From positions 6,882,001 through 6,946,000 of the forward strand of contig NC_067203.1 in NCBI RefSeq assembly GCF_026262505.1: 64,000 nucleotides of DNA. The letters are read 5' to 3'. This document shows positions 12,694 through 23,420 of the stretch, piece by piece. Every line of letters starts with the position of its first letter. The stretch's first letter is position 1. The stretch comes from Trichomonas vaginalis G3 (Eukaryota > Parabasalia > Trichomonadida > Trichomonadidae). Position numbers and translations under genes: made by a program. A model generated the notes under the pieces. That model was not told the DNA's origin. It did no database searches and saw only the letters and a program-made list of their open reading frames with translations.

Positions 12694-14352
12694 GAAAAAT
12701 CAATAAAACTAACTCCAAAATAAAATTTTTGATTTAAAGACACTATGATGACACCAGGCAAATCTTCCAAGACACCTATCGTCGGGAATCTAACAACCCT
12801 ATATAAGTTAATAATGCATATGCTAATGCTCTGCATCATTTTTGTAGCTTGAGTAATGCATAAATATATCATTCTTCAAAAGATTCTGTGAAATTTTGTT
12901 TCAATTTGTTAACAATAATGAAGTATCAGTAGTTATTTCTCCAGGAATTCAATAACATATGGTGAATAACTAATAATAAATCCTAAATTTATGCTTGAAA
13001 AACGAGATCAGAAAATATTTCTTTAAAAAATTGATATTATCGTTTTATAGCAATCCTATCGTAATATGCTAATGTGTTGAATCTGATTTCTTAAGTAAAG
13101 TAGGCTCAAAAATGCTTTGAATACATGATATTGAATCGAAATACTCATTGTTAAAAGGAATGTATAACTTTTAGAGATAAAATTATAACCAAATCATCAA
13201 GTATACTCTAATCATATATAAAAATCTGTCTTTGCTTTAAGTTTAAATTCCAAAAAAAATTCAAAAAATGAAAAATAAAATGAAGAAATACAATTTTTAT
13301 TACAAAATCCCCAAATTGTGATTTTTTTGGAAAAATGAATGTGTTTTATAATTGATGTTGATGCAAAATATTTCTTTATGTTCCTGAAAAACGTCGATAT
13401 TTCTTGAATGCAAAATTTAATTTTAAAAAAACTAACAATTTCTTAACTAAAGAAGAACTATTTGTGGTCAAAATCCAAAAACAAATAGATTACCGAAAAA
13501 ATAAACATAAAATATTTATATTTATTAAATACAATTATTTCGAAGATACTACTTGAATTTTATGTAACTCAAAAGTAATCTTCTTCTTGTAGGAGTAAAA
13601 CAAGTTGCAAGTAATAAAAATTCAGAATTTTAATTGCTGGTTGTGCGTTTGCACTAATATTTATTTGATAACTGTATGCCGTTAATTATGATAACAGCTA
13701 ATTTACCAGTCAACTATTGGGTAATGTCGATTTTTGATGAAATGCAATCCGTTTCTAAAAATTGGCAAGACGGATTTTTTTCATTTTCTACGTACTTATT
13801 ATATATTTCTATGTGATTCATCCCCATGATTTTCAAAGAGAAAGCGCAGTCTCAAAAATATTTTATAAATTTAATTTTTTATGGTAGAGATTTTCCGATA
13901 GGGTTATAAGTGTTTTCGAATTTTAGTAATCTTGGCTGATCAAATGATGAGAAAATTGATAGGTTGCAAAAAATCAAAATATGTTCTTTTTTGCAAAGTT
14001 TAGTTCATGCAACAAACATTGCATTCTCTTAAGAGTATGCTAATGCTTTGCTTGCTCTAAAATCTTGGTGATATTCAAAGGGTATTACGAGTTGTGAAGC
14101 TAACAAATGCCCTTGATTTTTTAGAATTTAAGGTTAAAAAGTGTCCGTACCTTTTTTATTGAAGGGGGCACAAACTTGCCCAGTGAGGTGAACTGAAAAG
14201 TGACGGGTTTACATGTCAGAAATGTAAAGTGTCAGATTTGAAACAAAAATGGATTAATTTATTATTATATGATAGAGAGATTTGGTAAGTTACTATCAAA
14301 TTTGTAAGTAAGGGAAAAAAGTAAGAAAGAAAAAAATTTAAAAAAAATAAAA

Positions 14353-14700
14353 AGCCACTCGCTTCGCTCGCGGGAGACAAAAAGAACAAATTCGAAAAAA
14401 GATTGTATGAAATTACGAAACTAAGCCGCGAGCGAAGCGAGTGGCTTAAGAAAAGAACAGATTCGAAAAAAGATTGTATGAAATTACGAAACTAAGCCAC
14501 TCGCTTCGCTCGCGGCTTAAGAAAAGAACAGTTTCGAAAAAAGATTGTATGAAATTACGAAACTAAGCCGCGAGCGAAGCGAGTGGCTTAAGAAAAGAAC
14601 AGATTCGAAAAAAGATTGTATGAAATTACGAAACTAAGCCACTCGCTTCGCTCGCGGCTTAAGAAAAGAACAGTTTCGAAAAAAGATTGTATGAAATTTT
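14353..14700. repeat. 71-bp tandem repeat whose GC-rich core alternates orientation
   Basis: Units repeat every 71 bp (GATTGTATG at 14401, 14472, 14543, 14614, 14685). Each contains the core CCACTCGCTTCGCTCGCGG, present as given in one unit and as its reverse complement in the next, between constant AAGCC and GGCTT borders. The orientation alternates strictly through five cores. A linked base (CAGATT or CAGTTT) alternates with it, so the true unit is a 142-bp dimer. Confidence 0.8.
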
Positions 14701-14836
14701 AATTCTTTATTTTTTAGGATTGTTAGCTTTGTAAGATTGCTTTCTCACAAGAGAAAACAAGTATAAGGTTTAAGCTGTATGTATTAAAGTTATAAATATT
14801 TGATTTTAAAAAAAATCAAGATTTTAAACTTTAAAG

Positions 14837-15135
14837 GTATTAATTATGATTATCTTTCTTTAGCTTTGCATGCTGTATGCTACTTTTGGAAACTGCTCTA
14901 TTGTATTAGAATGTTTTTAAATTTTGCACCTAAAAATGCGTAATATTAAAAATTAAAGTATTAATTATGATTATCTTTCTTTAGCTTTACATGCTGTATG
15001 CTACTTTTGGAAACTGCTCTATTGTATTAGAATGTTTTTAAATTTTGCACCTAAAAATGCGTAATATTAAAAATTAAGGTATTAATTATGATTATCTTTC
15101 TTTAGCTTTACATGCTGTATGCTACTTTTGTCTTT
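14837..15135. repeat. 121-bp tandem repeat
   Basis: Two full units and one truncated unit; TAATTATGATTATC starts at 14841, 14962 and 15083. No coding potential. Confidence 0.8.
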
Positions 15136-15233
15136 GAGACATTCCATGATTTAAGTTAAGAAGCTTTAAAAAAATGCAAAAAAAATTGAATACTTTACTG
15201 GCTGGGCAAATTTGTCGCCGCCTCTTTTTTATT

Positions 15234-15770
15234 TTAATTTTTTTTAATTTTTTTAATTTTTTTATTTTTTTTAATATTTTTCCCTTTCTCTTTTTCAACA
15301 TTTTAGAAACTCTATTTTTTAATTTCTTTTGGAAATCAATACATTAATAGAAAAACTAGAATATATGATTCATAATCGCTATATATCTGTAATATAAACG
15401 CTTTCTGTTGTTGAAGCAATTGAAATTGAATTCGAACAAAACTTATTTTTTCTATTTCTTTGGTTGAAGCAATTGAAATGGAATTTGTATAAGATAATTT
15501 CACTGATTTTATATCTGATGGTTCTTTATATGGTTTACTAAAATCATCAAAATGTTTAGTATATGTTTTAGGTCAAATATAATGTTTTGTTTTCTTAATG
15601 AGGAATTGAAATATATATATATTAATAGAATGCTTATGAATTCACTTAATAAGCTACATAAAAACTTTATACTTTTATCTATATATAATATGTTTTATAA
15701 AATATATCAAACAAAAATAAAATGTTAAAATAGAAAAAAGATAAAAATTGAAATTAAAATTAAATCATTA
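15234..15770. other. Intergenic DNA, no gene seen
   Basis: T-rich and A-rich sequence downstream of the gene on the minus strand. A short direct repeat, TTGAAGCAATTGAAAT, occurs at about 15410-15480. Nothing else is recognisable. Confidence 0.5.
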
Positions 15771-16001
15771 TTAGTTTTCTATTCTCCATGCTTTAAGAAC
15801 ATCTTTAACGGCTTCATAGAATGTTGTAATATCTTCACCTGTTTCATATGTGAGTTTCTTGAATTTATCTTCGAAAACATTTGTAAAATGAATCATATTT
15901 TGTGGTGAATATTTAGATTTAACTAAATAATCTGGAATATTAACACAGACACCACGCAACTCATCCCCATACATGGAGCCTTTAGACAAGTACCATTTCA
16001 A
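15771..16001 (-). pseudogene. C-terminal part of the longin-like gene, shifted frame
   Basis: 76 codons directly continue the preceding 540-codon frame, overlapping it by 4 bases. The content (WYLSKGSMYGDELRGVCVN, then NMIHFTNVFEDKFKKLTYE) reads as the C-terminus of the same protein. A single frame change at the junction, or a sequencing error there, separates the two. The first Met is probably not a real start. Confidence 0.55.
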
Positions 16002-17620
16002 TGTCTCGTATTTAACAATGAAAACATTTCAACCTTACCTGATGAGATCTGTTTACGCATCAATTCTCTGTGTTCGGGCAAATAAATGTTTTTGTAACTA
16101 GTTTCTGATAACAAAACTGGACTAAAACCACTTGGTGATGTTGTGTAATCTCGGTCTGGAGTTTCTGTGAACTCGTATTTATATGGGAAGATGCGACCTG
16201 TTGTTTCAAATGCATCCATGGCTGTTTGAACTAAAATAACTTTATTAGACAAATAAACTTCATTTTCAACTGATGTAAAGATAACACAAAAAATAGAATT
16301 CTTAAATGTCATGGAGATCAAAAATGGCCGGATTTTGTCGTTCTCTTGTAAATAACAAATTAATGATGAACTTCCAAAATTAAAACATTCTTCAACTTTG
16401 ATATAAAATTGTGATAAAGATGATGAATAAATACATGATGCGATGTTATATAAATGATTTGAACATCGCTTGCAATGTGATAATTCTGGTGGGAAATGAA
16501 ATTCTTTCTTCGGTTTATCTGATGATTGAATTCCGAAATCTAAAAATGCGTCTGTAATCAAATCCATAAAACTAACACGAACTTCGTTCTTGTCGACATT
16601 ACAATCACTAAATGATGTGATTTTGTGGTATTCAAGTGTCTTTGATAAATGTTTGATAGGATAAAAGAAGAAATCACCTGAATCTCCAATAGGAACAGTC
16701 TGTGCAAGAACAGGTGATGAATCTTCTTTGATTAAACGAACTAAATATTGTGGTTCTTTACAAAAAACTTCGATCTTTTTCATGTCTGAGATTTTCGTCA
16801 ATGTAATGAATGAATTAGGTGGTAATTCATGAAAAATTCCAATACTAAATTCACGAAGTTCTAAATGATAATCAATGCCTTGAACTCGTTGAAAATTCAT
16901 CATTGATGCGGATAAATGATGAATTAACAGTTCTTTGTCATAATTTAATATATCGGAAACATCACTAATAAATCCAATATATATAGTTCGACCTGTGATT
17001 TTAGATAAAACATATCGACCAATTATAAGTAAAAAGTGACATTCATAATTTGAAATCCAAAATGGAAGAATGAATTCTGAGATTTCATTTATGTTTTTGT
17101 TGATTTGATATTTATCAATTGATTCAAATAAATCTTTCTCAACTTCATTACTGCATCGGTTTCCAAACAAATTGCCATAAATCTTGATGTTTCCTTGTGA
17201 ATTTCGTTCAATTGTTGCTAAATTTGCTGAAAGATTTTGAACATACATAATATCTTCATATTCGATTGTTGATTTAACATGAATTAACTTACTGTGGTTG
17301 TGTGTGATCAAAACTGACATAACTGCATGGAAAAGAACTTCAACTGACCTCATAATGTTCACATGAGCTTTGCATGAGATGATTGAAAGATATTTAGTAG
17401 ATTTGACAACAATGATATGATATGCAAGTCGAAATGATAAATATGTCTCACGAACAAAGTCTTCTTCTTTGATCAAGCCTTCTTTGAATTTTAATGAAAG
17501 TTCATATAAATATTTTCGAAGTTCGATATCTTCACAAAAATTATAAACTGAGAACAAATTGTTTTGTTCATCAAGAACAAAAAGTGAATGAATGAATGAT
17601 TGTATTCCTAAAGGAAGCAA
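15998..17620 (-). CDS. Possible longin-domain trafficking protein (MON1/CCZ1-like?)
   Basis: 540 codons, a host gene. I do not recognise it securely. The pattern LAYHIIVVKSTKYLSIISCK followed by a long amphipathic helix, and a second block ending in FHELPPNSFITLTK, resembles the repeated longin domains of MON1/CCZ1-type GEF subunits, which act on endosomal Rab GTPases. This is a by-eye likeness only. The C-terminal third (residues about 340-540) does not look like MON1. No signal peptide or membrane segment is seen. The C-terminus continues in another frame at 15771-16001. The 5' side (17641-17890) holds acidic, Ser/Asp/Tyr-rich coding-like sequence in broken frames that could be a lost N-terminal extension. 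Confidence 0.5.
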   Translation of the reverse strand: MLPLGIQSFIHSLFVLDEQNNLFSVYNFCEDIELRKYLYELSLKFKEGLIKEEDFVRETYLSFRLAYHIIVVKSTKYLSIISCKAHVNIMRSVEVLFHAVMSVLITHNHSKLIHVKSTIEYEDIMYVQNLSANLATIERNSQGNIKIYGNLFGNRCSNEVEKDLFESIDKYQINKNINEISEFILPFWISNYECHFLLIIGRYVLSKITGRTIYIGFISDVSDILNYDKELLIHHLSASMMNFQRVQGIDYHLELREFSIGIFHELPPNSFITLTKISDMKKIEVFCKEPQYLVRLIKEDSSPVLAQTVPIGDSGDFFFYPIKHLSKTLEYHKITSFSDCNVDKNEVRVSFMDLITDAFLDFGIQSSDKPKKEFHFPPELSHCKRCSNHLYNIASCIYSSSLSQFYIKVEECFNFGSSSLICYLQENDKIRPFLISMTFKNSIFCVIFTSVENEVYLSNKVILVQTAMDAFETTGRIFPYKYEFTETPDRDYTTSPSGFSPVLLSETSYKNIYLPEHRELMRKQISSGKVEMFSLLNTRH

Positions 17621-17640
17621 ACTGTTACGGCCAGGTTGAA

Positions 17641-17961
17641 TAACTTAATCATTTTTTGTAATTCTTATAATTGGTCAGTAGATTCCACATCGCTAACTGA
17701 TCTAAGACAGCTTTCAATATCAATGTCGAAGTTTTTACTTTTCTTCTGTTTTATTATAAAACATTTGAAATTGAATCTTCTAAAAATTGAAATATTGCGA
17801 ATCTGAATCATATTGTGAATAATCCTTATTAGAAATCCAATACGAATCATAATCTTCAATGTTATGATCTGTTTTCATTTATTTTGTTTTCAGAACAAGA
17901 GCAAATGCAGGTGAAGAGTCCATTGAATGTTTAAAAATTGGATATTATTAAATTTGGAAAA
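17641..17961 (-). other. Upstream region with remnants of coding sequence
   Basis: On the minus strand a start at about 17880 opens a short frame (MKTDHNIEDYDSYWISNKDY) that soon closes, and a 64-codon frame at 17665-17859 ends in DIESCLRSVSDVESTDQL. These acidic fragments may be a decayed N-terminal extension of the 15998-17620 gene. Evidence is weak. Confidence 0.3.
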
Positions 17962-19059
17962 TTATTTTTTAATCAGTGATAAAATTGAATATGATGAAAT
18001 GTGAGAAATATCAAGAAGATTATTACGTTGGTAGTGGATTAAATATTGGGAGGTGAAAAAATTTTTCATTTGGTTGAATTTTTTTATGTCATTTTTTTTT
18101 TCCAAATTATTTTCAATTTTAAATTTTGCTTCACAAAGTCCTGTAGAAAGATGTGATAATTTGTTGTAGATATTGTTTTTTGAATTTTGTACTTCTACAT
18201 TATCAGTTGTTTGTCCATCATAATCACTATTGATGATTGTAGCTGAACATGAACCAGATAAATTAAATGGTTGTGGACAATTATTATATTTGATTGAACA
18301 AGAGTCAAATTTAACTTTTGCATCATATAAAGAAAAACATTGACTAGCATTGTTTCTAATGATATTACATAAATAAAAATGATGTAGACCTCTAGAACCA
18401 AAACAAAAGCATTCAGAGTATGCTTTGTTATCAATGAAAGATGATTGACTGATTTTGCATTTCTGCCATGAACAAATTTGAAGTGAAACATCATCATAAC
18501 ATTTGTTGTTTGTTATGTTATTTCGTGAATAACTAAGATTTCCGTAATATAAATTATTAATTGAATTTCCTTTATCTATTGAGTCTCCACAATCAAAGAC
18601 TGTTGAATCTTCAAAAATGTTTTTGTTGTTTGTATTTGATGGTAATATATATGAACATAAAAATACCCCTTCATTTGATGATGTTTGTATAGATTTTGTG
18701 GCACATGTTCGATAGATAACACAACTTCCAAATAAAGAAAAAACTGTGTTAGATGGAGTTTTTGTGCCATTGAATCCAGAAATAGAAATAAGAAGTTTTG
18801 TTTGATCTCCTTTGGATATATTGACAACAATATCATTAATTCCATTGAATAAACATGTTGTAACATAATAATTTCCGACTTCCGTTGGATTTAATTTTGT
18901 ATTTTCAGTGTGATTTTCAGTGATATTTGAATTGTCATAAAAATGTGTCCAAGTATCAAGACTTGGACCAGAATCCAAGAATAGTATCAATAAGTGTCTC
19001 ATTTTCATATAATTCATAAAAATATTCGAAAGAATTAAGTCCGAAATTTCGTTTATCAC
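17962..19059 (-). CDS. Pmp-like right-handed beta-helix surface protein
   Basis: 365 codons, Cys- and Asn-rich, with repeated short motifs typical of a parallel beta-helix and of the trichomonad proteins related to chlamydial polymorphic membrane proteins (SSFIDNKAYSECFCFGS, CNIIRNNASQCFSLYDA, CSIKYNNCPQPFNLSG). Such proteins are thought to act at the cell surface. There is no signal peptide at this start and no C-terminal membrane segment. An upstream ATG at 19090 opens a different frame (MLLLKENYFLCDKRNFGLNS) that runs into the same region, so the original N-terminus was probably there and the gene seems to have a frame change near 18960. It may be a pseudogene. Confidence 0.6.
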   Translation of the reverse strand: MINEISDLILSNIFMNYMKMRHLLILFLDSGPSLDTWTHFYDNSNITENHTENTKLNPTEVGNYYVTTCLFNGINDIVVNISKGDQTKLLISISGFNGTKTPSNTVFSLFGSCVIYRTCATKSIQTSSNEGVFLCSYILPSNTNNKNIFEDSTVFDCGDSIDKGNSINNLYYGNLSYSRNNITNNKCYDDVSLQICSWQKCKISQSSFIDNKAYSECFCFGSRGLHHFYLCNIIRNNASQCFSLYDAKVKFDSCSIKYNNCPQPFNLSGSCSATIINSDYDGQTTDNVEVQNSKNNIYNKLSHLSTGLCEAKFKIENNLEKKNDIKKFNQMKNFFTSQYLIHYQRNNLLDISHISSYSILSLIKK

Positions 19060-19090
19060 ACAAAAAATAGTTTTCTTTTAATAAGAGCAT

Positions 19091-19765
19091 AATATTATTT
19101 AAGTATAAAGATTGTATAATTAAAATTACAATGTCATTATCTTTATCAAGTGATTAAATCCTTTGAAATTGACAATCAAAACATTTTATGTCACTTTTTG
19201 GTATTTTTTGGAAAATTTTATGTTGGCATTTTTTTTTAAAGGATTACAAGTATCGATGATTTCATTCATATTTTACACTTCAAACTCAATTAGAATACGA
19301 TTGTAGTCATAATGATAATCTTCTCTGCGCAAGGGTCTCAAACGAATTCTAATAAAAGAGGAGAAGTTTTTAAATGCAAGTACAAAGCAGCATCTTCTAA
19401 ACACACTTTAACAAACCATGAGAAATATATCGAGTTTAATTAGAAAGAATGAATTTAATTTTAATTTTTCCAACAATGATGTATATCTTGATAAACTTTA
19501 TTGCATTGATATTTTCTCAAAAACAATAGCCAATCATTTTTATTATTGTATATTTTGCCGAAAACAGGAAATCACAAACAGATCAAAAAGAACTGCTAAA
19601 ATTAGAGATAACAAAACCATATATACTTAAAATTAAATTTAATCCTTTGATAGAGATAATGATATTCCAACATTAATTGATGGTAAAATTTCAAAATTTA
19701 CTCATCATTCATTTATATCTTGAATGTTGATTATTACCATTAAAATAGAATATTTATCATTATAA
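19091..19765. other. Intergenic DNA, no gene seen
   Basis: AT-rich. A 70-codon frame at 19418-19630 has no recognisable content. Confidence 0.5.
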
Positions 19766-20635
19766 TCAATAGATTAAAGATGATAAAAATATATGAAATA
19801 CAAAATAATGCATTATAGAATAGTAAGGAATAAAATTACAAGAAATTTCTGATATGTCAAATATTGTTGTAATTCGAACAAATCCATTTCCAAGATGTCC
19901 GATTTCGAATGTACCATTTGGAGATTTCATTTCATGTTTTCCATCATCAATAACTGTTCTTTCGAATTTAAATCCTGAATAGTGGATACTGATATCTCCT
20001 TGTGTTTTGAAAGATATATTATCCATTTTTGATTCTTTGATGACAGAAACACAACCTTCATGTCCACTGATGTAACAACTTCCACCACCTGAACCATAAT
20101 CATCTGATGTTCCACCACCAAAGTATCCTGAACCACCTCCTGATGTTCCGAGGTGATATTGTTCTAGTCCAATTGTTCTGTTTTCACCACCTCCTTTTCC
20201 AAATTTACCATTTTCAATGCCGATGCCTCCAAATGTTTGTGTTCCTCCTTTACCTTTGTTTTGTGTGCTGTTGTATCCTTTTAATGATCCTCCTGGACCT
20301 CCTTGATCTTTAGAGTCTGAACCTCCTGCACCTGATGCAACGATGATTCTGCTTTTCAGAGATTCGAAATCATCATATTCTCCTGATAAAAGACGGATAT
20401 CACTTGATCCGCCTCCCCCGAATTGTCCCTGACCTCCCCCTCCATATGAATTCTTGTACATATAATATTGACCTTTCGAACATACGTGTACATAGAAATC
20501 ATTTGTCTTTTTTAGTAGTATATAACCAGAAACAAAAGATCCTCTTGATGGCTGTAGATATGTGTCTGAATCTTGATAACCTGTACTTGAACAACCCCAT
20601 AATTCAAATAAATAGTATCCTTTCTTTAACCTCAC
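19766..20635 (-). CDS. Glycine-rich (ALK-type) protein, 5' incomplete
   Basis: About 289 codons form one glycine-rich domain of the kind found next to the kinase in ALK/LTK receptors and in many trichomonad proteins. It starts LKKGYYLFELWGCSSTGYQ, has GGGGQGQFGGGGSSDIR, IIVASGAGGSDSKDQGGPGG and SGGGSGYFGGGTSDDYGSGG blocks, and ends with the usual GNGFVRITTI strand. The open frame continues upstream of the GTG at 20635 (INFEFKGKNYYTFEPQHV) to about 20715 without any ATG, so the natural start has been lost or lies in a missing piece. The tail after FVRITTI is unrelated hydrophobic sequence. Role unknown; relatives are proposed surface or secreted proteins. Confidence 0.6.
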   Translation of the reverse strand: MRLKKGYYLFELWGCSSTGYQDSDTYLQPSRGSFVSGYILLKKTNDFYVHVCSKGQYYMYKNSYGGGGQGQFGGGGSSDIRLLSGEYDDFESLKSRIIVASGAGGSDSKDQGGPGGSLKGYNSTQNKGKGGTQTFGGIGIENGKFGKGGGENRTIGLEQYHLGTSGGGSGYFGGGTSDDYGSGGGSCYISGHEGCVSVIKESKMDNISFKTQGDISIHYSGFKFERTVIDDGKHEMKSPNGTFEIGHLGNGFVRITTIFDISEISCNFIPYYSIMHYFVFHIFLSSLIY

Positions 20636-20719
20636 ATGTTGAGGTTCAAATGTATAGTAATTTTTACCTTTGAACTCAAAATTAATTTCTTTTTTATCTG
20701 AATTGATAATTTTCTCTTA

Positions 20720-21245
20720 TTATACAGAAAAAGAAATCATATTAAATTATATTGTTGACAACAAAATATTTCTCATTCTATTCTTATGAAATGAAATCGA
20801 ATTGAACTTTTGAATATTTCTAAATTCAACTTCTTCTCATCATATTCCTTTTATCATAATTATAAGCATTCATAAATTTTGTTGTTTTCTTTTCATCAAA
20901 ATAAAAATCAGTAAATACATATGAATCAGTAAAAATGTGTTAATTTATTCAATTTATTGACACTTTTTATTTCCAAATGATGGCCATTTATGGGATTAAA
21001 AAGCTTAAGAAGCTTTTCTCCAATGTAAATCTACAAATCAATTGTAATATAGGAAACCATTAGTATCGTCCAAATTATAATTTTTAAAATAATTAATATC
21101 ATGATTACTGAAAATGTACATGTAAATTAACATATTTAGAAATCTTCTAATTATCAAAATTTTACAGGACCAACAAATCCATATGAATTTATTTTATTGT
21201 CAATTTTATATTAATCTGAGATTTTAATTTGAAATCTCATTTACT
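20720..21245. other. Intergenic DNA between two divergent glycine-rich genes
   Basis: AT-rich. It should contain the promoters of both genes. No motif can be singled out with confidence. Confidence 0.4.
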
Positions 21246-23081
21246 TTGATACTTTGGGATCTCTTCATTCGCAGTGAGCTATATGTGTATAATTGCATAA
21301 ATTATCTCGATTGCCAACCATTTAGAAGAGATCTTCCACCAGGTAGATACAGGCTTGAAGCATGGGGTGCACAAGGAGGCAATGTTACATATAACGGAAC
21401 ATTATATGAAGGTGGCAAAGGTGGCTATGCCAGTGGAGAGCTTGACATTTCTCGGCAAACAACTCTTTATATTTTCTGCGGTGAAATGGGAACTACTGAA
21501 ATATTAAGGCATGATAGTGATATCGGTAAACCTATAACAATATTATGAAACACATTTGGAGGAGGAGGGCGTGGGTTAAGTTCATATGATGATGATGAAT
21601 TCTATTCATCATCAGGAGGAGGAATGAGTTTCATTTCAATTGGTGAAGCTAAAAATGAAAGTGGAATTCTTTTTGCCGGTGCTGGTGCTGGATCTGGTGC
21701 TGGAACATTTTTTAATCAATATACATATGGCGGATATGGAGGGGGAGTTTCAGGTGGGGATGGATCACATTGCACTAAATATTATGGTAATTTACGATGT
21801 GGAACAGGTGCTACTCAAACAAGCTATGGAACAAATTATGCAAATTCTAATAATAATGGTGGCAAATTTTATGGAGGAAATTGTGAAGCTAGAGGCTCTC
21901 ATGAGGCTTCAGGAGGTGGTTCTGGCTATTATGGTGGTGCTGGTGGAGATTACTATTCAGCTGGAGGTGGTGGAAGTTCTTTCATAAATGAATCTTTTAT
22001 CAAGAATGGAATAATCATCCCAGGCAACGAATCAATGCCTTCACCATACTCATTCACAGAAAGATTGATAGGCAACCGAGGTCAAGGATACGTAAGAATC
22101 ACACCTATTGTCATTAATATTGAGATATTTTCAGATCACACAAAAAGGAGTTGTTATTATCCTGACACGAATCTCACATTAGATCTAATATTGTTTACAT
22201 ATAATTTTAATGAAGTATACAACATTTCTAGAACTGTTAACTCATCTGGTCTACAAGATTATGAGTTAATTCAAACACATCAAGATGACAGTCAGAATTA
22301 TATTTTTAATGACACATTTAAAGTTCCAAGTGAAAGAGGTTATTATCAAATTTCTTACTTCATGTTTTCTGAATCAGTCCCATATTATAAAATAGAAGAC
22401 GTCATTTTAGTCAATAAAGTCCCAGAGATACTTTTAATCGGAGAACGAGTCACAGTCGAACTCGCAGGAATAAGCCTCGGAAATGTCACATTTAAATGCA
22501 AATATGAAGATCACGATTTATACACAAGTTCAGAAATGGTTTCGAGTGATTCATTTGTTACAGGTACGATAAAAATTGATATCATCAATTTCCCAATTAG
22601 TTCACAAATTCATTTTGATTTTTATGCAATCGATGAATTAGGGACAAAATCAAATATTATTCAATAATTTGTTTTGATTGTTGAAACAAATCCTCCAGAG
22701 ATATCCATCTATAAAAACAGATCAACATATTTCTTTCTAAATCAGAAAGTTATCATCCATGGACAAGTTAAAACTGATACAAATTTTAAGATATATTGCT
22801 CCCAAGACATGAAACGATTTGAGCAAATAACAAGAAATACATCTAAGAATGAATTCTCAATTGATCTCGGAACTCAACAACCAGGTTCGCACAATATCCA
22901 ATTATATAGTATTGACTCCAATGAATATAGATCAAGTATTGTTAATCATAATTACATTGTTTATCCAAGCATTATTCAAACATGTAATCATTTTAAAAGA
23001 AGAAGTCATTTTTCATATTTTACACAAATTTTTATATCTTTAAGGATACCCTTACATTGCGTAGTTAGAAAGAGAATATGA
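21246..23081 (+). pseudogene. Glycine-rich (ALK-type) surface protein gene, decayed
   Basis: One long frame is interrupted by an in-frame TGA at 21546-21548 and a TAA at 22665-22667. Its segments read through as one protein: a Cys-pair N-terminus (YNCINYLDCQPFRRDLPPGR, LEAWGAQGG), a glycine-rich domain (GAGAGSGAG, GGGSGYYGGAGGDYYSAGGG, ending GQGYVRITPI), then beta-rich Ig/FN3-like extracellular repeats with the HNIQLYSIDSN pattern. After 23000 the frame is lost, and a plausible cytoplasmic tail (REYDIVMIAKVLGSRNEYTS) follows in another frame to about 23130. Close relatives in trichomonads are single-pass surface proteins. With three lesions this copy is a pseudogene. Confidence 0.65.
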
Positions 23082-23139
23082 TATTGTCATGATTGCTAAA
23101 GTTTTAGGCTCCAGAAATGAATATACATCAAACCGAAAC

Positions 23140-23410
23140 AATTGATAAATTGAATGAACTTTTGAGAGGTTCTCAAATAAAAAAATTATCTAATTTTTTA
23201 CAATATTACTATTATTTTATCCACATATGTATATATAGTAATTTGAGAAAACTTTTAGGAAAAAATAAGTTTAATAAAAATCTGAATTTTACTTGTTGTG
23301 AGATTGTTATTAATTGACACTCCAGACGTATTACTAATAGTTATGCGTATGCAATTAAAGTATTTCTGATGGACAAAATGTGAGATTTATATCAGATAAT
23401 TCATTTCTAC
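23140..23410. other. Intergenic DNA
   Basis: AT-rich. A 66-codon frame at 23117-23317 is not convincing. Confidence 0.4.
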
Positions 23411-23420
23411 TATTAAGTTG

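Larger units (their letters stand above)
9522..12801. mobile_element. Non-autonomous hAT-like element (outer copy)
   Basis: Termini TAGGGTTGTTA and TAACAACCCTA with an 8-bp duplication TATAAGTT on both sides (9514-9521 and 12802-12809). An 8-bp duplication and a TAGGG terminus fit the hAT superfamily. Without its insertion the element is about 1.09 kb. It has no transposase; the 70-codon frame at 9590-9802 recurs in the inner copy and looks like chance coding. Confidence 0.75.
9365..14153. mobile_element. AAAGGTAC-TIR element containing three nested insertions
   Basis: Left end AAAGGTACAGACACTTTTT, right end the complement of AAGGTACGGACACTTTTT. The flanks are low-complexity T/A; TTTTATTT against TTTTATTG is a possible decayed duplication. 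After removing the hAT-like insertion (9522-12809) the element is about 1.5 kb, the same size class as the AAAGGTAC element nested in the big MULEs. No transposase is seen. The interior 12810-14120 has no credible gene. Confidence 0.5.
14161..15224. mobile_element. Repeat-loaded MULE-like MITE
   Basis: Imperfect inverted termini GAAGGGGGCACAAACTTGCC on the left and GAGGCGGCGACAAATTTGCC (complement) on the right. The 9-mer TTTTTTATT flanks both ends (14152-14160, 15225-15233), though its low complexity weakens it as evidence. The interior consists largely of two tandem arrays and has no gene. Confidence 0.55.
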
